Below the pieces are notes generated by a model, which saw only the letters and a list, made by a program, of their open reading frames with translations, ran no database searches and was not told where the DNA came from. Both the position numbers and the translations under genes were made by a program. A DNA stretch of 64,000 nucleotides from Symbiodinium natans (Eukaryota > Sar > Dinophyceae > Suessiales > Symbiodiniaceae): NCBI GenBank assembly GCA_905221605.1, contig CAJNDS010002603.1, positions 126,001 to 190,000 on the forward strand, in the 5' to 3' direction. Positions 56,868 to 64,000 of the stretch are shown here, piece by piece (within the stretch, counting starts at the first letter, position 1; each line of letters opens with the position of its first letter).

Positions 56868-59800
56868 ATGGCTGCACGCTTTCGTGGTCGCTGTCATGTG
56901 TTTCTGTTCCCACTCACAGCCCTTGCATGCCTGTCATCCTTGTCGCACATATTGTTCGATTTCACTCCACCAGTGAGTGGCAGAATGGAACGAGTGGAAC
57001 GTGGATCCCGGAAAGCGCATTCCGGGAATGCGGAGACACCAGCATCGTCTTCCAGCAAGAGCTTGCCGGCTTCACGTGCAGTTGCCTCCGATCAAACAAG
57101 CACGCAGTTTGCGTCTAGAGAGGATAATAACCTGACCAGCGGTTGTGACGACGTGGCAAGGTTGCCAAACACATCGCTTCTAAGCACCTTGGAAGAGGCG
57201 CCATTGTACTCAGCAGCCCGCTCAGAGGCAGCTGCCCTTTTCTCGGAGCTGAGCAGAAACAACGAAACCGTGAGCTACAGAATTATTCTCAGTTTTATGC
57301 AACTAGACTGCATCCAGCATAGTCTAGACAAGTCAAGTGCCGAGGCGAATGTCGAATGCAGGGTGCATGAATGGCACAAGGGTTGAATCGGAACGGAGCG
57401 GAACGGGCACTAAGGCAGACTCTCTGGGAAGGTCCACTGAAGCTTCCGTCGCATTTGCAGATGGAGTTGCGGAACGACCTGGCAGCTTTCCTGATCTGGT
57501 CAGATCGCGACAGGGATGGAATGGTCTCAGCGGATGAATTCATCGAGTATGTTGCAACAGCAATCAAAGTGTCCAAGCAGGATCTGCGTGTGTTGCGACT
57601 GGAGGCCTTCTCGGATTCTATTCCCTTGAGCCTGTTCCCATCTTGAGCTGTTCCAAACCATGCTGTTCAACTGCTGTTACATGCTGTTCCCCAATTGTTC
57701 CTTGCAAGGTGGCCATTCGTCGAGCCTATGCCTTCGCAGAGAGCTTTTTCCAAAACCTGACGAAGCATTCTTTCGATCCGGTTGGTAAAGCCGGTGGTGC
57801 AGTGAACCGCTGGGTGCAAAGGCCAACATGGCAGCTGACACTACCGCTGCTCCTCAACACGCTTAGCTGCTCGAAAGCAGGCTGTGTCGCACCCTGAGCT
57901 GTTCCCTTCTTTCTTTTTGCATAGCATCCAAGGCTTGATTGGCCGGCAAATGCTTGAGCTGTCTGACAGCATGGACATCTTGAGCCGAGATATCAGGCAG
58001 GCTCGGGAAGCTGATGTTACGAGAAGAAGTTACGTAGCAACAGGTGGGCTGAACAACCAAGATTACTTCCGACAGCTCTCATTTTTGTGATTGAGGCAAT
58101 TTCCCATAATTTTCCGGAGGTTCCCGGAACCCAGAAGAATGTCACCAAGAAAACTTTGTCCAGCCATCCACCTAAACCTGTTCAACAGAAGATCAACATG
58201 TTCGTGAGAGCCGCTACGTACGAACAAAGCGCATTTTGGGAAGGCATTTCGGCCAGGGCTTGAGGCTAAAACACCCTGCAAGGTTCAATGGTGGTCTCCT
58301 GGCCAAAGTCTGCCAGGGCCGAGATTTGGATGATTGGGAGGATTGCCTTCTTCGGCGCTTCTTTAGTGATGTCATTGCGCTGGTCCCTGCCACAGCGATC
58401 TGCGCCTTACCTTTGCCACTGCCTGTGCATGTTCCGAGGCTCCGTACATGGTTCTAAGAGTAAACATATATTATATTATAAGATATTCTCCAATTTTTTT
58501 CGAATGCCTGGAATAGCTAGCCCATGCCCTGAAGCGCCAGATTGGACAGGGGCCCTATAGGGCCCAGAGATTCTGTATTGGTGCTCACATGGCTTGCAAT
58601 GGCGAAAGTTGCGACACGTGCCGTGAGGTTTGCCTTTTCCTCGTAATCAAATCTTCAGCTCCAGCGCTGCTACCATCTCCGTTCTCCCCATCCCGCCTGC
58701 AGCTGCTGCTTGCACGGCGTGATCTTCGACGACATCCTGACTTCAAGGATTCGGGAAGCAAAGCAAGTGAGCAAATCGCGCCAGCTGCCACTCTAAGGAT
58801 GGTAATACATGCTCATACCCAAGCTGCGAGCTGTTTCGTGAGGTTAGGATCTGTGTCTGTGTTTGTGCACGCTCAGCTTGTTCAGGACCGGACCTTATAC
58901 GGAGACGAGCCGTCGGAGGACCGACAGCGGGCACGTTGGCCGAGGTTTTTGTGGCTGCCCAGCCGAATCTGATGGCGCCCTGCGTACTATGTAACTATGT
59001 ACGTAACATTGCAGAGCCATCCTGGGGAGCTAGGGAGAGCTAGGGAGAGCTAGGGAGGGAGCCTTCTGTGCCGATTTCCAGTCTAAGACACTAGCTATAG
59101 ACTCCAAGAATCCTCAGCGCAGGAGCTCGACGCTGCCGTCCTTGAGGTTTTCGAGGCCACTCCAGATTCTGCAACGGCGCAGTTGGGAATTCGAAAGCTG
59201 TTCGAGGCACGGTGGGGGCTGCATTTTTCAGGGCTGCGGTCGCTTGGCTACTGGAGAGAGCAAGCGAGAGGGACATGAAAGCTGAGAGGGTCTATGCGGA
59301 GATCACAGGGGCGCCTGAAAACTGCTTCGACGGCCCGAATTACAAGCCCCGGTTAACCAATACGCTCGATCCTAAACTCCGAGGTTGCTAGTTTCATGTG
59401 ACAGTTTAGTTTTGTTCCTTGCTCAGCCTTAGATTTAGACAATGGCTGTCATTCCTCAGCACCATGAATCATCATGAACCCTAGCTTTTGGCAAGGCGTT
59501 GCAACTTGCAACGGAAAGCCCAAGCGCTTGTCATCAAATCGTCACAAATATCGATGGTTCGCAGTTTGGTATTGGATGCAAATGAGTTCCTGCAGGCCGA
59601 GGCCGGAGCTAGGAGGTGCGACGAGCCAGGCAAGAAGACCATGACAGGCTCATACAGGCTCCTGGGTCGCCAACCCTGCCCTCAAGAGCGAAAAAGAGAA
59701 GATGCTCTTCTTATCTCTTCTTGCTCCCTTCCTCTTCTGGCCCCTTTTCAAGGGAGCAAAGGGCAAACGCAAAGTCGGAATGCATCTTTGAGGCTGTCAG

Positions 59801-61960
59801 CTCGGCGTTGTGGAGTGTTGTGCCCGTGAGGATTTAGATACATCTGCAAGCGGCAACGTCTCACATAGTCGTGGGCTCGGCAACAAGTGTGACAGCTGGC
59901 AGCTTGGAGGTTTTTCAGAGGAATTCAACTGATTCAACTGAGGTGGTGTGCTGAGCATCGTGCAAGCCATTTGGAGTGGGAGGCTGAACCTTGCAAAGAA
60001 GAATATGGAGGATTTCCGAATGGATGCGCTGGCTGCTCAGAGTATCCATTGCATACGGCATGCGGAGCGCAGCGGACAAAATGGGTAATGGCTCAAATAA
60101 GTCCTAGCGTTTGTGCACTCAACTGCTGCAAGATGGCTAAAGTGCAAATACTCGGATGCAACATATGATCACCCTTTTCTTAGGGACCCTCTGGACTCAG
60201 GTCCACACTGATGGTTGCCGTAGATCGCCGCCGGGAAGGTTGCCTGACTTTGGGTGAATTCACTGAGTACATCGAGACTTTGGTTGAAGTTGCCAACAAC
60301 TACAAATTTCAAGGTGCTCAGAGCGATGGCAAGGTATCAAGATTTGCGCGCGATGTTTCCGACGGAACCTCTACATTGCTGCGCGACGTGCGGTATGGCC
60401 TCCATCTACTCAAGAAGCTTGTGTTCAGACACAAGCTGTCGAACATGGAGCGAGCGATACTGAGACGCACTTTCAAAGACTTGTCTGCATGCTTGCCATA
60501 CTTGGCCATCGCGTTGACCAAGTGCACAAATGGGCAGAAGATTCTGATTTGCATGTTGCTCTACTCGAATGCGCCGTCACTCTCCCCAACGGCTTTCAGG
60601 AAGCCAAGGCGGAAATTTGCGCGCGCATGGGCGGCAATTGCAATGAAACAGCGGAGACGGGCTTACAATGGCTGGCAGAAGCTAGAAGAGCGAGAGCAGC
60701 GAGAGCAGCGAGAGTCCGAAGGCAAGGCCTCCACTGCCTCCACCTTGCAGGACATTCTTTCTCAGCCTTCTCAGCTTTCAGAGGCTCGGAGCTCTCTGAA
60801 ACTTGAGAGGCTCTTCGAAGAATTTGACAATGGGAGTGGTACACTGACATATGGAGAAGTGTTTTCCATCTTGTGGCCACTTTGGGAGCGAGTCCGTCAC
60901 AGGAGCAGCGAACCTTTCTTGGACGCCTTGGGGCTGGTTCTTCAAATAGCCTCGGACAGAGATGGTGCAGTCACCAAGCCGGAGTTTGTGGAATTCCTGC
61001 AAGCTTTGATCGTCTTTGCCGGGCGTGAAGCGCTCTGGGAGGAGGACCTGGAGAAACCTCCTTTCGAAGTAGGGCCGATGTGCCGCTATGCCGCAGACAT
61101 CGCACGAAGGGAAGTGCGAGAAGTAATGGACAGCGTCTCCATGATAAGCCAGGATGTGGCATATTCGGGAGCTCTGCTTCAAAGCCTCCAAGACAAGGAA
61201 GGGCGCGGCAGGCGCGGCAAATTTCTCGGCTTCTCCAGGATTGAGTTTGACGTGCTGCAGCGCACGGCAAAGGACATCCTGTTGTTCGTTCCGATTGGCA
61301 TCATCATTGTAGCACCATTAACCCCTGTCCGGGGCCAAGCATGCCGGAAGGATAGAGGATAGTGAGGATCGCGCCGCTAGATCTCACAGGTACTGCTACT
61401 TTGATTTGGGTTTGGCATGGTTTAGCTTCAAGAGTCCCAAGGGTGCTCTCCACTGGCCCTGAGGCGCTCAGGGTATGGGAAGTACATCTGCAGAAGGAAG
61501 TTTCCAAGCTCGTACGGATCGAAATGAACACTCTCGAACAATCTTGCGACTCTTGTCATCTTGTAGCCCTGGACCGTCTCAGAAACCCAACAGTCGTTCT
61601 GGCAGCCGCCAGGATGTCAGGAAAGCCACCCGGAACCAACCCAAGGCCCAAAGATGCAAGGGATCAGGAGGACCAAGACCAGCACATTTTCAGAAATCTC
61701 GGTTCAGATGATGACCCTTCCCCTTGCTCACCTCTCCAGCCGTCCTTGAAAAAGCAAGGATATACCCAGCCTCTCCGTAGTAGCCAAACCCTCCACAACC
61801 CAAACCCTTAACCAACACGCTCGCAGAGATGTAAGTTGCACCGTATTTGGTACAAGGTTGGCACGGCCATTGTCATCGCCATATTCAAGCGATTGGCTCC
61901 CACATTGGTGCCTTCCTCTTTCCGTCGCTCGCGCTTGGTCCTTCTGCGCCTCGGAGACGA
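56868..61960 (+). CDS. Multi-unit EF-hand / LETM1-like membrane protein, multi-exon
   Basis: The first exon has an ATG at 56868, an N-terminal hydrophobic leader (FLFPLTALACLSSLSHILF) and a Ser-rich linker, ending near a GT donor after SRNNET (about 57270). Downstream, a pattern recurs: EF-hand, helical linker, then a LETM1-type segment 'LRR..xDhhxhhP' with a membrane helix. Unit 1: EF loop D-R-D-R-D-G-M-V-S-A-D-E (about 57507-57542), segment LLRRFFSDVIALVPATAI (58318-58432). Unit 2: EF loop D-R-R-R-E-G-C-L-T-L-G-E (about 60220), segment ILRRTFKDLSACLPYLAI (about 60455). Unit 3: SDRDGAVTKPEFVEF, then VLQRTAKDILLFVPIGII and APLTPVRG (to about 61338), joined in phase to VGTAIVIAIFKRLAPTLV and PSSFRRSR (from 61857). 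The last resembles the LETM1 'LFP..LPS.F' stretch. Canonical LETM1, a mitochondrial inner-membrane cation exchanger, has one such region. Confidence 0.78.
57464..57625 (+). CDS. EF-hand exon of LETM1-like protein, unit 1
   Basis: After TTTGCAG the frame gives MELRNDLAAFLIWSDRDR, DGMVSADEFIEYVATAIK and VSKQDLRVLRLEAF. The loop has Asp at 1, 3 and 5, Gly at 6, a hydrophobic residue at 8 and Glu at 12, so it should bind Ca2+. Confidence 0.82.
58318..58432 (+). CDS. LETM1-like membrane segment exon, unit 1
   Basis: CTGCCAG|G acceptor, then GRDLDDWEDCLLRRFFSD and VIALVPATAICALPLPLP, ending in VH at a GT donor. The order Leu-Arg-Arg, Asp, Val-Pro and a hydrophobic, proline-rich helix matches the LETM1 pattern (LRRT..DL.RLVPF). 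Confidence 0.75.
59123..59209 (+). CDS. Helical exon of LETM1-like protein
   Basis: CAG|G acceptor, then ELDAAVLEVFEATPDSAT and AQLGIRKLFEA. It reads like the start of an EF-hand-type helical unit before unit 2. Position and strand fit; no loop residues are visible. Confidence 0.5.
59957..60040 (+). CDS. Helical exon of LETM1-like protein, before unit 2
   Basis: The frame reads VLSIVQAIWSGRLNLAKK and NMEDFRMDALAAQ. It lies just upstream of the unit-2 EF loop. Boundaries are uncertain. Confidence 0.42.
60195..61338 (+). CDS. LETM1-like protein units 2 and 3
   Basis: Open for over 380 codons, probably with small unspliced introns near 60530-60700, where the frame and an alternative frame (LPNGFQEAKAEICARM) both look coding. 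Contents: EF loop of unit 2, helix VSRFARDVSDGTSTLLRD, LETM1-type segment, a Glu/Arg-rich coil (KLEEREQREQRESEGK), a degenerate EF-hand one residue short (FDNGSGTLTYGEVF), a second EF-hand lacking Asp at position 1 (ASDRDGAVTKPE), helix RREVREVMDSVSMISQDV, and the unit-3 LETM1-type segment. Donor CCAA|GC at about 61339. Confidence 0.75.
61857..61950 (+). CDS. LETM1-like protein, exon after unit-3 membrane helix
   Basis: ACAAG|G acceptor, phase 0, VGTAIVIAIFKRLAPTLV then PSSFRRSRLVLL. It fits the position where LETM1 proteins have a second hydrophobic stretch followed by Pro-Ser-x-Phe and Arg. Confidence 0.68.
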
Positions 61961-62140
61961 GCAACATGTGGGTTCACATTTTTGGACATGTTACAAGCTG
62001 CAGCTACCTGAAGTGTAAGAGCATCATGTCTTGTCTCCTTGCAAGGAAGGCCCTTCGTCTGTCAAGGAAGTCTGCAGCGCCAGATGCAGTTGCGGATACA
62101 GACGGAAAAATGAGCGATCACATGTTACATGGTTGGCCCA

Positions 62141-62274
62141 GGAAGGGCGAGGTTTAAGGGTTGCTGTGTGGCAAGGGTCTGGAATAAGTGAGGCTTGTTT
62201 GTTCGCCCAGGACGCCTATGGCAAGATGGACCCATTCACTGTCATTTCGTTCATCGAGCGAGATGGAGCTGACT
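62141..62274 (+). CDS. C2-domain exons, partial gene
   Basis: GCCCAG|G then EGRGLRVAVWQ, and after CGCCCAG|G DAYGKMDPFTVISFIERD and GAD. LRVAVW is the first strand of a C2 domain, and D-A-Y-G-K-M-D-P-F is the hallmark second strand/loop (usual form D..GK.DP). C2 domains bind membranes, often through Ca2+; two Asp of the first loop are present. An upstream basic frame (ARKALRLSRKSAAPDAVA, about 62041-62150) may be part of it. Later strands were not found. It could be the last part of the LETM1-like gene or a separate gene. Confidence 0.62.
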
Positions 62275-62495
62275 CCTAAGCTTGTGGCTTTGCCAAGTTG
62301 CCAGAACTGCAGCTCTGTTTGTTTTTTTTCTCCAGGGCAGAAGAGAGATCTCCCGGACACGCACAGACTGGAATGCTGACATGCATCCACACTGGGTGCG
62401 CCCCCCAATTTTTCATCGTTCAGCTTTTTGCCCGCAGGCTCGATAGGCCCATCTGATAAAGTGAGCACACGTGAACTCTTCGAATGACTTGAATT

Positions 62496-62512
62496 GGGGG
62501 GGGGGGGGGGGG
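62496..62512. repeat. Poly-G tract, 17 bp
   Basis: An uninterrupted G run in otherwise mixed sequence. Confidence 0.9.
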
Positions 62513-63042
62513 ACTTTGAATCAAGGATCACACCTGCCGCGGCCAGCCTTTCAAGATGGGTTCAGCAGCCACTGTGGAGTTCCAGGCGCCCGCCATGCGG
62601 CACAACACCCTCACATGCAACGTTCCAAGCAGATCGCTGACACTGCCACACGGGCTGACGGCGCTAGGTCATGGAAGGCAACGTCATCGGTCGCCCCACG
62701 TTTTGTGGCGAAACTTGCGGAACTTGGAATTCATTGTAAATTGGGCAGCTTACTTTTATTCCAAGAGCATGATCCTGTAGGGGATGTCGCGAATGACAAC
62801 GGGTGCCAGGCGCCGCACAGGTTTCGGTAGAAGCGTTGCTAGGTGACCCTACGCCGGCAGCCAAGACTCGCACAGCATTGGATGTCTTTGACGTGGTGCG
62901 ATGTGCCATCCAGGGCGTCCGAGTCGCTATGTGCATCGACGTGTGGGGGCGTGTTGACGGGTCCGGTGATGGTGCCGAACTCAGGATGTCCTGGCGCAGC
63001 TTTATATACGAGACATATCCCTTTTGTGTCTGTTTCTGTAAA

Positions 63043-63092
63043 TAAATAAGAATAATAATAACAATAACAATAATTATATATATATATATATT
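63043..63092. repeat. (AAT)n/(AAC)n grading into (AT)n
   Basis: AATAATAATAACAATAACAA followed by about nine TA dinucleotides. It is the only strongly AT-rich microsatellite in the window. Confidence 0.9.
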
Positions 63093-63374
63093 TCCACATA
63101 CATATAATTCTGTATGCAATGCGAAATTTGGTGGGACCTCAATGAATCCCATGCCAGAAGCTGCACAGGACCTCGAGCTGTGCCTCTCCAATGAGGTTCT
63201 TGCCCTACATGGCCATAGCTTGCCATATCTCATGTCTTACACTGGGTTGCAGTGCGATTTGCATATTCCTGTCAAGCCATTTTCGTTGGAGGCTCTTGCA
63301 ACGAATTATTGGCCCAAGCTGTCTTCACAGCTCACCGGGCTGACAAGAGGAGACGTAACATAGCCGAGAGAGCC

Positions 63375-63984
63375 ATGAGCTACGAGACTGCCGATTCACA
63401 GAAGGAGGAATTCCGAAAGTACTTGGAGCAACTCGGGGCTGAACAGGCATGAACTGGCTGAGTTGTGTGACACTTGTGCAACATTGCGACTGCGCATCTC
63501 CAATTCTTAGTGCAACTCATAAGTGCAGCTGGGAGGGGCCCAAGCCATCCCCATGCCCAGGAAGAACGGCATCATCTCACAGCTCACACGAGTTCTTGTA
63601 GGCCTCTACGAGGAACCTGAACGCCCAACCAATGCAGCCTGGAGCAAGATCTGGTCTGACATTGGAAGGGAGTTGCGCAACGCAACGTACCCAGATGCGT
63701 CGCGATGTCGCTGCGAGCTGAGCTCAGGCCATTGATTACATCAAGAAGTACTTGGGAGCCCCAACAGGCGGGCCGCAGTTCTCCGTGTCGCCATCGTCCA
63801 GAATCGGGAGCAACTTCCTTGGCAGGTTTTGGTTCAGAAGCATTTTGCCATGTGCTGTGGATGTTAACATGCAACAGTCAATGCAGGTGTGGATGTGGAA
63901 GAACTGCGCGCAGACAACGACGAACTCAGGCGACAGAATGCCGAACTTGAAGCCAAGGCCTGGTTTCTGTTGGAGTCACTTTAG
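63375..63984 (+). CDS. MYCBP: MYCBP (AMY-1 / FAP174-type) homologue, four exons
   Basis: A small protein that in animals binds Myc and A-kinase anchoring proteins; in Chlamydomonas the homologue FAP174 is a flagellar central-pair protein. The role here is probably structural in cilia or as an AKAP partner. Exon 1 (63375-63446) has an ATG and reads MSYETADSQKEEFRKYLEQL, close to the family's start. Exon 2 (to 63636) gives GIISQLTRVLVGLYEEPERP, the family signature. Exon 3 (63728-63767) gives AIDYIKKYLGAPT. Exon 4 (63887-63984) gives VDVEELRADNDELRRQNAEL, the C-terminal coiled coil, and ends with TAG at 63982-63984. Junctions 2/3 (GC donor) and 3/4 (GC donor, Gly codon split) are exact. The exon 1/2 acceptor is unclear: AG at 63528 keeps the frame but adds about 13 residues. 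Length, about 105-115 residues, is normal. Confidence 0.9.
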
Positions 63985-64000
63985 ATGCAGGTTCTTTTCC

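Larger units (their letters stand above)
62280..63374. other. Between C2 exons and MYCBP; no firm exon
   Basis: A + frame at 62803-63045 is open (LLGDPTPAAKTRTALDVFDV) and may hold a C2 exon, but no motif confirms it. Contains the poly-G tract at 62496 and an A/T-rich microsatellite at 63043. Confidence 0.4.

Noticed and set aside
62664-63233. 189-codon - frame opposite the C2-MYCBP interval
   Set aside because: It crosses the AT-rich microsatellite, has no motif and opposes the direction of all recognised genes.
1-64000. tRNA, rRNA and CRISPR arrays
   Set aside because: I recognised no tRNA cloverleaf, rRNA core or spacer-repeat array; a covariance-model search was not possible, so tRNAs cannot be excluded.

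Overview
ORGANISM. The window reads as nuclear DNA of a dinoflagellate, probably a core (Symbiodiniaceae- or Polarella-like) species; I cannot name the genus. Four things support this. (1) Every gene I can recognise is on the + strand. (2) Coding sequence is cut into small exons, often 30-90 nt, and when conserved proteins are stitched together by eye most introns start with GC or GA rather than GT; nearly all acceptors are AG|G. (3) A block of (TTTAGGG)n telomere-type repeat sits inside an intron. (4) There is no bacterial-style operon structure. Most long open frames are intron read-through or low-complexity DNA. LAYOUT. 1-5.6 kb: mostly non-coding, rich in purine microsatellites, with one Ser/Pro-rich open frame of unknown status. 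5.6-30.7 kb: a kinesin-14 (C-terminal-motor, KCBP-like) gene. Its motor domain is interrupted after the LKLDKLGMVQ strand by one intron of about 16.45 kb (11308-27758). 11.6-26.6 kb: inside that intron, on the same strand, lies an apparently complete NADPH-cytochrome P450 reductase-type diflavin reductase gene with FMN, FAD and NADPH modules and a family-typical C-terminus. Between its FMN and FAD exons lie EF-hand exons (18.9-19.8 kb) and a fold-back repeat of about 1 kb (16.05-17.05 kb). 32.2-33.9 kb: an RRM-domain RNA-binding protein. 34-41 kb: no recognisable gene; homopolymer tracts and small repeats. 41.3-52.8 kb: an array of IQ-motif and coiled-coil exons that has been duplicated repeatedly, including a 961-bp nearly identical pair (46638-47598 and 48063-49023). 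54.25-56.6 kb: a 1.8-kb uninterrupted exon of an unknown coiled-coil protein and a following open frame. 56.9-62.0 kb: a multi-exon protein with repeated EF-hand plus LETM1-like membrane segments. 62.1-62.3 kb: C2-domain exons. 63.4-64.0 kb: a MYCBP (AMY-1/FAP174-type) gene that appears complete. HOW THEY RELATE. The genes are not a pathway. They share Ca2+/calmodulin themes (KCBP-like kinesin, EF-hands, IQ motifs, C2) and microtubule or flagellar themes (kinesin, MYCBP), which may be chance. The most unusual features are the gene nested inside a kinesin intron, the microhomology at nearly every splice-junction pair, the fold-back element, and the repeated EF-hand/LETM1-like protein. All exon boundaries were inferred by eye from conserved protein motifs and splice phase, without alignment or transcript data.
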